Shown here: piece after piece, positions 1 through 5,700 of the stretch
How the letters are laid out: each line of letters starts with the position of its first letter
Numbering within the stretch: the stretch's first letter is position 1
Assembly (NCBI GenBank): GCA_002352185.1
Contig: DEHY01000128.1
Location: 1,016-7,594, forward strand
Origin: Competibacteraceae bacterium UBA2788
GTDB taxonomy: Bacteria; Pseudomonadota; Gammaproteobacteria; Competibacterales; Competibacteraceae
Direction: 5' to 3'
DNA: 6,579 nt
Notes under the pieces: generated by a model
Told to the model about the DNA's origin: nothing
The model's database searches: none
Seen by the model: only the letters and a program-made list of their open reading frames with translations
Made by a program: the position numbers and the translations under genes

Positions 1-93
1 GAAAAAAGTCGGCTGCGGGTGGGGGTGATGATCTTCGGTCGCACCACTCCAGTCGAGCTGGAATTCAGTCAGGTCGAGAAAGTATCCCGGTGA
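1..93 (+). CDS. nusG: Transcription termination/antitermination protein NusG (C-terminal end only)
   Basis: The window opens in frame inside a gene whose last 30 residues include [20 protein letters not shown] and end FSQVEKVSR before a TGA at 91-93. This matches the end of the NusG C-terminal KOW domain (E. coli ends with a very similar IFGRATPVELDFSQVEKA). NusG binds RNA polymerase through its N-terminal domain, and its KOW domain contacts Rho or ribosomal protein S10, coupling transcription to termination or to translation. Only about one sixth of the protein is present, so nothing can be said of the N-terminal domain. It sits directly upstream of rplK, as in E. coli secE-nusG-rplK. The stop codon overlaps an inverted repeat at 92-108. 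The three residues after EK differ from E. coli, which is ordinary variation. Confidence 0.95.
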   Translation, partial: EKSRLRVGVMIFGRTTPVELEFSQVEKVSR

Positions 94-118
94 CCGGTTC
101 CACCGGTCGCTGTATCAG
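90..118 (+). promoter_or_regulatory. Possible promoter for rplK-rplA (weak match)
   Basis: GTGACC at 90-95 matches 4 of 6 bases of the sigma-70 -35 consensus, and TATCAG at 113-118 matches 4 of 6 of the -10 consensus, with an ideal 17-nt spacer. Transcription would start near 125, just before the candidate L1-binding stem at 128-156. E. coli has a strong promoter at the same place, between nusG and rplK. The element matches are only moderate, the -35 overlaps the nusG stop, and the spacer contains the inverted repeat at 92-108, so this stays a proposal. Confidence 0.3.
92..108 (+). repeat. Perfect inverted repeat overlapping the nusG stop codon
   Basis: GACCGGT at 92-98 and ACCGGTC at 102-108 are exact reverse complements separated by TCC, giving a 7-bp stem with a 3-nt loop. 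It begins inside the nusG TGA. No T-tract follows (the next bases are GCTGTATC), so it is not a standard intrinsic terminator. It could protect the 3' end of the nusG message, act as a weak attenuator, or be an operator-like dyad in the spacer of the possible rplK promoter. No function is demonstrated. Confidence 0.55.
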
Positions 119-127
119 ATAGCTCAT

Positions 128-156
128 TCGGGGAGCCGCAAGGCGTTCGCACCCGA
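128..156 (+). promoter_or_regulatory. Candidate L1-binding leader of the rplK-rplA mRNA
   Basis: TCGGG at 128-132 pairs with CCCGA at 152-156, closing a structure that contains GAG at 133-135 and a small GCC-GCAA-GGC hairpin with a GNRA loop at 135-144. The stem followed by GGGAG resembles the L1-binding site of 23S rRNA (GGUGGGAG beside helix 76), which the L11 leader mRNA is known to mimic. In E. coli, free L1 binds this leader and represses both rplK and rplA. The right-hand side of the loop (GTTCGCA, 145-151) does not clearly match the rRNA, so the call rests on position, stem and the GGGAG block. It ends just before the rplK Shine-Dalgarno at 158-162, where binding would block initiation. 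Confidence 0.5.
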
Positions 157-167
157 CAGGAGTAGCA

Positions 168-599
168 ATGGCAAAGAAAGTTACTGCATACGTCAAATTG
201 CAGGTCGCGGCCGCCAAGGCCAACCCCAGCCCTCCCGTTGGCCCTGCACTGGGCCAGCACGGCGTGAACATCATGGAATTCTGCAAGACCTTCAACGCTC
301 AGACTCAACATCTGGAGCCGGGTTTGCCGATTCCCGTGGTGATTACGGTCTACAGCGACCGCAGTTTCACTTTCATCATGAAGACTCCGCCCGCTTCGGT
401 GCTGCTGCGCAAGATGCTGGGCCTCGCCAAGGGCAGCGCCAATCCCAACACCAAGAAGATCGGCACCGTGACCCTTGCCCAGCTGGAAGACGTGGCTAAG
501 GCCAAGATGCCCGATTTGACCGCCGCCAGTCTCGACGCTGCGGTGCGGACCATCGCGGGCAGCGCCCGCTCCATGGGCCTCAATGTGGAGGGCGTTTGA
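168..599 (+). CDS. rplK: 50S ribosomal protein L11
   Basis: The gene encodes 143 residues, close to the 142 of E. coli L11, and aligns along its whole length. The start [13 protein letters not shown] is typical, and AGGAG at 158-162 lies 5 nt before the ATG. The N-terminal domain (about residues 1-70) holds the [21 protein letters not shown] block, with Pro22 and Pro26, the residues tied to thiostrepton sensitivity. The C-terminal domain (about 75-143) binds the 1070 region of 23S rRNA, and the usual ending ARSMGL is present. L11 forms the base of the GTPase-associated centre, helps elongation and release factors, and is required for RelA activation by uncharged tRNA. It is followed after 3 nt by rplA, and its last codons carry the GGAGG at 587-591 that probably serves rplA. 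Nothing is unusual in its sequence. Confidence 0.98.
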   Translation: MAKKVTAYVKLQVAAAKANPSPPVGPALGQHGVNIMEFCKTFNAQTQHLEPGLPIPVVITVYSDRSFTFIMKTPPASVLLRKMLGLAKGSANPNTKKIGTVTLAQLEDVAKAKMPDLTAASLDAAVRTIAGSARSMGLNVEGV

Positions 600-602
600 G
601 CC

Positions 603-1298
603 ATGGCTAAACTCTCCAAGCGCATGCAGGCGATTCGGGCCAAGTTGACACCCGGCAAGTTCTATCCGGTCGAGGAAGCCCTCGGCCTGCTCAAGGAGTT
701 GTCCGGCGTCAAGTTTCGGGAAGCGGTGGATGTGGCGGTGAATCTGGGCGTCGACCCCCGCAAGTCGGACCAGGTCGTGCGCAGCGCCACGGTGTTGCCT
801 CACGGCACCGGCAAGACGGTGCGGGTAGCGGTGTTTGCCCAGGGCGCCAATGCCGAGGCCGCCTTGGCTGCCGGCGCCGATGTGGTCGGGTTCGAGGATC
901 TGGCTGAATCGGTCAAGGCGGGTAATCTCGATTTCGACGTGGTGATCGCCGCGCCCGACGCGATGCGGGTGGTCGGTCAACTCGGCAAAATTCTCGGCCC
1001 GCGCGGCCTGATGCCGAACCCCAAGGTGGGCACCGTGACTCCCGATGTGGTCGGCGCGATCCGTAACGCCAAGGCCGGTCAGGTTCGCTACCGTACCGAC
1101 AAAGCGGGCATCATCCATTGCACCATCGGCAAGGTGGATTTCGCCCCCGCTCAGTTGCGGGAAAATTTACAGGCGCTGTTGCACGATTTGCAAAAGATCA
1201 AGCCCGCCACGTCCAAGGGCGTATATGTCCGCAGGGTCACTGTGTCCACCACGATGGGGCCGGGTTTGGCCGTGGATCAGGCCACGCTGTCGTTCTGA
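603..1298 (+). CDS. rplA: 50S ribosomal protein L1
   Basis: The product is 231 residues, close to the E. coli length of about 234. It starts [15 protein letters not shown] and carries the L1 signature [19 protein letters not shown] in the second domain, at about residues 129-147. The C-terminal TTMGPG block, which contributes to rRNA recognition, is also present. L1 builds the mobile L1 stalk by binding 23S helices 76-78 and helps release deacylated tRNA from the E site. It also acts as translational repressor of its own rplK-rplA message in E. coli. The ATG is 3 nt after the rplK stop. The best Shine-Dalgarno, GGAGG at 587-591, lies inside rplK with an 11-nt spacer, slightly long, which fits translational coupling to rplK. 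A strong hairpin at 1304-1337 follows the stop. Confidence 0.98.
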   Translation: MAKLSKRMQAIRAKLTPGKFYPVEEALGLLKELSGVKFREAVDVAVNLGVDPRKSDQVVRSATVLPHGTGKTVRVAVFAQGANAEAALAAGADVVGFEDLAESVKAGNLDFDVVIAAPDAMRVVGQLGKILGPRGLMPNPKVGTVTPDVVGAIRNAKAGQVRYRTDKAGIIHCTIGKVDFAPAQLRENLQALLHDLQKIKPATSKGVYVRRVTVSTTMGPGLAVDQATLSF

Positions 1299-1303
1299 AC
1301 TCT

Positions 1304-1337
1304 GGCATCTCCGCTCGAACGCCGGGCCGGGGATGCC
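1304..1337 (+). other. Strong stem-loop immediately after rplA
   Basis: GGCATCTCCG at 1304-1313 pairs with CGGGGATGCC at 1328-1337, giving 10 bp with one G-T wobble and a 14-nt GC-rich loop. It begins 6 nt after the rplA stop. The bases that follow (CAACCTACTTTG) contain only a short T run, so this is at best a leaky terminator. It may instead stabilise the upstream rplK-rplA message or be a processing site between the L11 and L10 transcription units. It is separate from the L10 leader that starts about 20 nt further on. Confidence 0.6.
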
Positions 1338-1355
1338 CAACCTACTTTGAGCCGA

Positions 1356-1448
1356 CCGGAGGTTTCCGGCCAGCGTCAAAGACCGCAGGCGTCGCAAGAC
1401 TTAATCGCTCCCGGTCAACATTCGGGGTAGCCCGCGCAGACGGTAAGG
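1356..1448 (+). promoter_or_regulatory. L10 leader (autoregulatory mRNA element of rplJ-rplL)
   Basis: The element matches the known E. coli rplJ leader in ordered blocks. These are a hairpin CCGGA/TCCGG (1356-1369), then GTCAAAGACCGCAGG (1375-1389), a GCAA-capped hairpin GTC-GCAA-GAC (1391-1400), CTTAATC (1400-1406) and GCGCAGACGGT (1434-1444). CGTC (1374-1377) pairs with GACG (1439-1442), and GCAGGC (1385-1390) pairs with GCCCGC (1430-1435) apart from an A-C mismatch, leaving the asymmetric internal loop expected of the kink-turn. In E. coli the L10-(L12)n complex binds this element, which mimics its 23S rRNA site, and represses translation of rplJ and rplL. Here an extra arm of about 23 nt (1408-1430) lies between the TTAAT block and the closing strand. 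Confidence 0.85.
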
Positions 1449-1485
1449 CTCATCCGGACTATTGCTGGTAAGGCCGCCGTTTCCG

Positions 1486-1505
1486 TTCTCCACCCCGGTG
1501 GAGGA
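1486..1505 (+). other. Stem-loop just upstream of the rplJ ribosome binding site
   Basis: TTCTCCAC at 1486-1493 pairs with GTGGAGGAA at 1498-1505/6, with one T-G wobble and a CCCG loop; the core CTCCAC/GTGGAG is perfect. It is followed by AAAAATCAC and the rplJ Shine-Dalgarno GAGG at 1514-1517, so it is not a terminator on this strand. It lies between the L10 leader and the rplJ start. It could relay the state of the leader to the start site, or keep the ribosome binding site single-stranded by insulating it. The 3' arm contains a GGAGG (1500-1504) that could act as a standby site; this is inference. Confidence 0.5.
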
Positions 1506-1526
1506 AAAATCACGAGGTAACTGCTT

Positions 1527-2063
1527 ATGAGTCTCAATCTGGCGGAAAAACAGGCTGTGGTGGCCGAAGTCGCCAAGGTGGCTGCCCGTGCGCACTCCGC
1601 AATTGCCGCCGAATACCGTGGGCTGAGCGTCACTCAGATCACGAACCTGCGCGTAAAAGCGCGGGAAACCGGCGTCTATCTGCGTGTGGTCAAGAATACC
1701 TTGGCGCGGCGTGCGTTGCAGGGAACCGAGTTCGAGTGCCTGCGACCCAGTCTGGTGGGACCGCTGATTCTGGCGTTCTCCCAGGAGGATCCGGGCGCGG
1801 CAGCGCGGTTGTTCAAGGAATTTCTCAAGGAAAAAGCTCACGACAAGCTGATCGTCAAAGCACTAGCGGTCGGCGGACAGACCTTTCCAGCCAGCGAGCT
1901 GGATCGTCTGGCCAGCCTGCCGACGCGCAATGAAGCGATCAGCCTGCTGATGGCTACCCTGCGGGCGCCGCTCGACAAGCTCGCGCAGACCCTCAACGAA
2001 ATTCCGGGCAAACTGGTGCGCACTCTTGATGCGGTTCGTCAGCAAAGAGAAGAAGCCGCCTGA
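1527..2063 (+). CDS. rplJ: 50S ribosomal protein L10
   Basis: The 178-residue product starts MSLNLAEKQAVVAEVAKVA and carries the L10 hallmarks YRGLSVTQITNLR, VVKNTLARRAL (about residues 54-64) and DPGAAARLFKEF, in the usual order. L10 binds 23S helices 42-44 through its N-terminal globular domain. Its long C-terminal helix carries L7/L12 dimers, forming the stalk that recruits translation factors. GAGG at 1514-1517 lies 9 nt before the ATG. E. coli L10 has 165 residues; most of the extra length here is near the C-terminus, where an 11-residue unit is repeated (K151-L152 to L156 and K162-L163 to L167). Each such segment of about ten residues binds one L12 dimer in studied L10 proteins. Preceded by the L10 leader, it is probably repressed by its own complex with L12. 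rplL follows after 101 nt. Confidence 0.97.
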   Translation: MSLNLAEKQAVVAEVAKVAARAHSAIAAEYRGLSVTQITNLRVKARETGVYLRVVKNTLARRALQGTEFECLRPSLVGPLILAFSQEDPGAAARLFKEFLKEKAHDKLIVKALAVGGQTFPASELDRLASLPTRNEAISLLMATLRAPLDKLAQTLNEIPGKLVRTLDAVRQQREEAA

Positions 2064-2085
2064 TTATTTCGGCAAAACTGTCCGA

Positions 2086-2105
2086 TGATCAAAATCCATT
2101 GATCA
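2086..2105 (+). repeat. Hairpin with two TGATCA sites in the rplJ-rplL spacer
   Basis: TGATCAA at 2086-2092 and TTGATCA at 2099-2105 are exact reverse complements around a 6-nt loop, giving a 7-bp AT-leaning stem. Each arm contains the palindrome TGATCA, and a further GATCA occurs at 2117-2121, so three GATC sites fall within 34 nt. The rest of the 101-nt spacer shows no gene and no convincing promoter. The hairpin may help set the independent, high translation rate that rplL needs, or be a processing site. No function is shown. Confidence 0.45.
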
Positions 2106-2148
2106 CGCGGCTTGTCGATCAACACTGATTGCATGATAGCGTCCCTAT

Positions 2149-2167
2149 CAGGAGTAAATGGGTAATG
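2149..2167 (+). promoter_or_regulatory. rplL ribosome binding site and start codon
   Basis: CAGGAG at 2149-2154 is a good Shine-Dalgarno. The true ATG at 2165-2167, giving [10 protein letters not shown], is 10 nt downstream. Another ATG at 2158-2160 lies in between, out of frame, only 3 nt from the Shine-Dalgarno. It opens a 53-codon frame ending at TGA 2317-2319, rich in Arg, His and Cys and unlike any known protein. The true start is chosen because L7/L12 homology begins there; an in-frame ATG at 2129 lies upstream of the Shine-Dalgarno and would add 12 residues with no L7/L12 similarity. Confidence 0.8.
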
Positions 2168-2536
2168 GCCGTTTCGAAAGAAGACATTCTGGAAACCATC
2201 GCTGGCATGACCGTGATGGAAATCGTGGAACTGATTTCCGCGATGGAAGAGAAATTTGGCGTCACCGCCGCCGTTGCCATGGCTGCGGCTCCCGCCGCTG
2301 CCGCTGCCGCGCCGGTTGAGGAGAAAACCGAGTTCGATGTCGTGATGAGCAGCTTCGGCGAGAAGAAGGTCGAGGTGATCAAGGTGGTGCGCGCTCTGAC
2401 CGGTCTGGGGCTGAAGGAAGCCAAGGATCTGGTGGAAGGCGTACCTTCCATGATCAAGGAAGCGATTCCCAAGGCCGAGGCCGAGGACATCAAGAAGAAG
2501 CTGGAAGAAGCCGGCGCCAAAGTCGACGTCAAGTAA
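2165..2536 (+). CDS. rplL: 50S ribosomal protein L7/L12
   Basis: The product is 123 residues (E. coli about 121), small, acidic and alanine-rich as expected. Residues 1-33 (from [15 protein letters not shown] to EEKFGV) form the N-terminal dimerisation domain that binds the tail of L10. Residues 34-51 are an Ala/Pro flexible hinge containing a run of six alanines. Residues 52-123 form the factor-binding C-terminal domain, with the conserved [20 protein letters not shown] and [17 protein letters not shown] stretches. L7/L12 is the only multi-copy ribosomal protein; its dimers on L10 recruit IF2, EF-Tu, EF-G and RF3 and stimulate their GTPase activity. It needs higher output than rplJ, which makes the unusual start region (an out-of-frame ATG 7 nt before the real one) worth noting. 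It is probably co-repressed with rplJ through the L10 leader. An attenuator-like hairpin follows at 2604-2628. Confidence 0.97.
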   Translation: MAVSKEDILETIAGMTVMEIVELISAMEEKFGVTAAVAMAAAPAAAAAAPVEEKTEFDVVMSSFGEKKVEVIKVVRALTGLGLKEAKDLVEGVPSMIKEAIPKAEAEDIKKKLEEAGAKVDVK

Positions 2537-2546
2537 GCGTTGCGTG

Positions 2547-2562
2547 CCCACCTTTCCGTGGG
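2547..2562 (+). other. Small stem-loop after rplL
   Basis: CCCAC at 2547-2551 pairs with GTGGG at 2558-2562 around a 6-nt CTTTCC loop, 10 nt after the rplL stop. It lacks a following T run. It is the first of four stem-loops in the 201-nt rplL-rpoB spacer and may guard the 3' end of processed rplL message; this is inference from position. Confidence 0.4.
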
Positions 2563-2598
2563 ATTGCGTTGCGCGACATTGTCTAGCTTGGACGGACT

Positions 2599-2635
2599 GG
2601 AACGGCTGGCGACCCTGGGTCGCCGGCCTGTTTCC
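2599..2635 (+). terminator. rplL-rpoB attenuator (partial intrinsic terminator)
   Basis: GGCTGGCGACC at 2604-2614 pairs with GGTCGCCGGCC at 2618-2628, giving 11 bp with one T-G wobble and a 3-nt loop. Flanking GGAAC (2599-2603) and TGTTTCC (2629-2635) can extend the stem with bulges. The following TGTTTCCGTTTG is T-rich but broken, fitting a leaky terminator. E. coli has a very similar hairpin beginning GGCTGG at the same place, where most transcripts end and a minority read into rpoB. The element therefore probably lowers RNA polymerase subunit output relative to L10 and L12. How efficient it is here cannot be judged from sequence. Confidence 0.75.
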
Positions 2636-2637
2636 GT

Positions 2638-2659
2638 TTGAACCCGTCAGGGGGTTCAA
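2638..2659 (+). other. Stem-loop in the rpoB leader
   Basis: TTGAACCC at 2638-2645 and GGGTTCAA at 2652-2659 form a perfect 8-bp stem with a 6-nt loop, starting just 10 nt after the attenuator stem. In E. coli this spacer is cut by RNase III to separate the rplL and rpoB messages; this or the next hairpin could be the equivalent substrate, but the stems are short for RNase III. Confidence 0.5.
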
Positions 2660-2660
2660 T

Positions 2661-2688
2661 CCACCCCGCCTGTCACCTTACAGGGTGG
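2661..2688 (+). other. Second stem-loop in the rpoB leader
   Basis: CCTGT at 2669-2673 pairs with ACAGG at 2680-2684, and CCAC at 2661-2664 pairs with GTGG at 2685-2688, with CCCG (2665-2668) bulged on the left. Alternatively CCACCC (2661-2666) can pair with GGGTGG (2683-2688). It directly follows the hairpin at 2638-2659. The remaining leader to 2737 holds only the rpoB Shine-Dalgarno, AGAGG at 2726-2730. Confidence 0.45.
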
Positions 2689-2737
2689 GTGCAGTTGGCT
2701 CCCGCCCCTGGCTGGTACTCCCGTGAGAGGAATCCCG

Positions 2738-5700
2738 ATGGCCTATACTTTTACTGAAAAGAGACGCATCCGTAAAGACTTCGGCAAGCGATCCAGCATC
2801 CTGGATGTGCCTTATTTGCTGGCGATCCAGCTGGATTCGTATCGCGAATATCTGCAAGCCGGGACGCCGCCGGGAGAACGCCGCGAGATCGGGCTGCATG
2901 CCGCGTTCCGCTCGGTGTTCCCGATCATCAGCTATTCAGGCAACGCCCGGCTGGAGTATGTGAGCTATCGGCTGGGCGATCCGGTGTTCGATGTCCGGGA
3001 GTGCCAGTTGCGGGGGCTGACTTACGCCGCGCCGCTGCGGGTGCGGCTGCGGCTGGTGCTGATGGACAAGGAGGCCGAGGCCGGCGCTCACAAAATCAAG
3101 GATATCAAGGAAAACGAAGTCTATATGGGCGAATTGCCGCTGATGACGGACAACGGCACCTTCGTCATCAACGGCACCGAGCGGGTTATCGTTTCGCAAT
3201 TGCACCGTTCACCGGGCGTATTTTTCGATCACGACAAGGGCAAAACCCATTCCTCCGGCAAGCTGCTGTTCTCGGCGCGGGTGATCCCCTATCGCGGGTC
3301 CTGGCTGGATTTTGAATTCGATGTCAAGGACATCGTGTACGCACGCATCGACCGCCGCCGCAAGCTGCCGGTCACTATTCTGCTGCGGGCGCTGTTCGAG
3401 GAACCCAATCCCAACGATCCGCATGCGCGCAGCGTCAACGAGCGGATTCTCGAAATCTTTTTTGATACCAACACCATTCATGTCAGCGGCGAGCAATTCA
3501 CCATGGATTTGGTGCCCGAGCGGCTACAGGGTGAAATCGCCAGCTTCGATATTCGCATCGGCGACCGGGTACTGCTGGAAGCGGGTCAGCGGATCAAGCC
3601 CAAGCACGTCCGCGAGCTGACCAAGGCCGAGGTGCAAAGTCTGCCGGTTCCGGGTGAATATCTGATCGGCAAGCTGTTGGCGCACGACCTGCGCGACCCG
3701 GAAACCGGCGAAGCGCTGGCGCAAGCGAACGACGAACTGACACCCGATAAATTGGAAAAAATCCAGGCCAGCAGCATCACCGAATTTCAGACTCTGTATA
3801 TCAATGAGGTCAATCGCGGCCCGCACATTTCCAACACCTTGCGCGCCGATTCCACCCGCAGTCAGTGGGACGCCCAGGTGGAAATCTACCGGATGATGCG
3901 CCCCGGCGAGCCGCCGACCAGGGATGCCGCGCAGCGCCTGTTGCAGGATCTGTTCTTTTCGCCGGATCGCTACGATCTGTCCGATGTGGGGCGGATGAAG
4001 TTTGACAGCCGGGTCGGTCACCGCCGCACCCCGCTGTCCGGAGCGCCGGTCAAGGAGCATCCGCCCGGGGTGCTGTCCATGGAAGACATTCTCGCGGTAC
4101 TCAAGGTGCTCATCGATATCCGCAACGGCAATGGCGTGGTGGATGACATTGACCACCTCGGCAACCGCCGCATCCGCTGCGTCGGCGAGATGACCGAGAA
4201 CGTATTCCGGATCGGCCTGGTGCGGGTCGAGCGCGCAGTCAAGGAGCGACTGAGCCTGGCCGAGGCCGAGGGCCTGACCCCGCAGGACTTGATCAACGCC
4301 AAGCCGGTCGCCGCCGCGATCAAGGAGTTTTTCGGGTCTTCGCAACTCTCGCAATTCATGGATCAGAACAATCCGCTGTCCGAGGTCACCCACAAGCGCC
4401 GGATCTCGGCGCTGGGGCCGGGGGGGCTGACCCGCGAGCGCGCCGGTTTCGAGGTGCGCGACGTTCACGCCACGCATTACGGTCGAGTCTGCCCGATTGA
4501 GACCCCGGAAGGGCCGAATATCGGCTTGATCAACTCGCTGGCGGTCTACGCCCGCACCAACTCCTACGGCTTCCTGGAGACGCCGTATCGGCGGGTCGAG
4601 AACGGTCAGGTGGTTGATCAGATTGATTATCTGTCAGCTATCGAGGAAGGCCAGTACATTATCGCCCAGGCCAATACCACGCTCGACGACACTGGACGGC
4701 TGGCCGACGAACTGGTGTCCTGCCGCCATCAGAATGAATTTACCCTGTCCGCGCCGGACAAGGTGCAATACATGGATGTGTCGCCCAAGCAGATCGTCTC
4801 GGTGGCGGCGGCGCTGATCCCGTTTCTGGAACACGACGACGCCAATCGCGCCCTGATGGGATCGAATATGCAGCGTCAGGCGGTGCCGACCCTGCGCGCC
4901 GACAAGCCACTGGTCGGCACCGGCATGGAACGCATCGTGGCGCGCGATTCCGGGGTGTGCGTGATTGCCCAGCGCGGCGGCGTCGTGGATTCGGTGGATG
5001 CCGGGCGCATCGTGGTGCGGGTGCATGATGTGGAAACCGAAGCCAACGAACCGGGCGTGGACATCTACAACCTGACCAAGTACACCCGTTCCAACCAGAA
5101 TACCTGCATCAACCAGCGTCCGCTGGTGCAGGTCGGCGAGATGGTGGCGCGCGGCGACGTGCTGGCCGATGGCCCGTCCACCGACATGGGCGAACTGGCG
5201 CTGGGCCAGAACCTGCTGGTCGCCTTCATGCCGTGGAACGGCTACAACTTCGAGGACTCAATCCTGATTTCCGAGCGGGTGGTGCAGGAGGACCGGTTCA
5301 CCACCATCCACATCGAGGAATTGTCCTGCGTGGCCCGCGACACCAAGCTCGGCCCGGAAGAAATCACCGCCGACATCCCCAACGTCGGCGAAAACGCGCT
5401 GGCGCGGCTGGATGAAGCCGGCATCGTCTACATTGGCGCCGAGGTCAAGGCCGGCGACATTCTGGTCGGCAAAGTCACGCCCAAAGGCGAAACCCAGTTG
5501 ACTCCGGAGGAGAAACTGCTGCGGGCGATCTTCGGCGAGAAGGCCTCCGACGTGAAAGACACCTCGCTGCGGGTGCCCTCCGGCATGGATGGCACCGTCA
5601 TCGACGTGCGGGTGTTTACCCGCGACGGCGTGGATAAGGATTCACGCGCCCGGCAGATCGAGGAAACCGAATTGAAGCGGGTGCGCAAGGATCTGAACGA

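Noticed and set aside
69..1118. A 349-codon open frame on the minus strand opposite rplK and rplA
   Set aside because: It lies wholly antisense to two certain ribosomal protein genes. Its His/Gly/Arg/Leu-rich composition is what the complement of GC-rich codons gives, and no recognisable domain is seen.
1486..1505. The hairpin before rplJ as a transcription terminator
   Set aside because: It is followed by A-rich sequence, not T, on the coding strand, and leads directly into the rplJ ribosome binding site.
2129..2164. A longer rplL starting at ATG 2129
   Set aside because: The extra 12 residues ([12 protein letters not shown]) have no similarity to L7/L12, and the Shine-Dalgarno at 2149-2154 would lie inside the coding region.
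2544..2726. A 60-codon plus-strand frame in the rplL-rpoB spacer
   Set aside because: It runs straight through the attenuator and leader hairpins, has no Shine-Dalgarno, and resembles no known leader peptide.
4334..4408. Rifampicin-resistance mutation in RpoB
   Set aside because: The residues most often changed (equivalents of D516, H526, S531) are all the sensitive form; the I-to-V change at the E. coli 524 position is a conservative natural variant.
4420..4426. A run of seven G in rpoB as a possible frameshift or sequencing error
   Set aside because: It encodes the conserved Gly-Pro-Gly-Gly-Leu in the correct frame, and the frame continues intact on both sides.
3524..4477. A 317-codon minus-strand frame opposite rpoB
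   Set aside because: Shadow of the rpoB codon pattern; no domain, no supported start signal, low-complexity composition.
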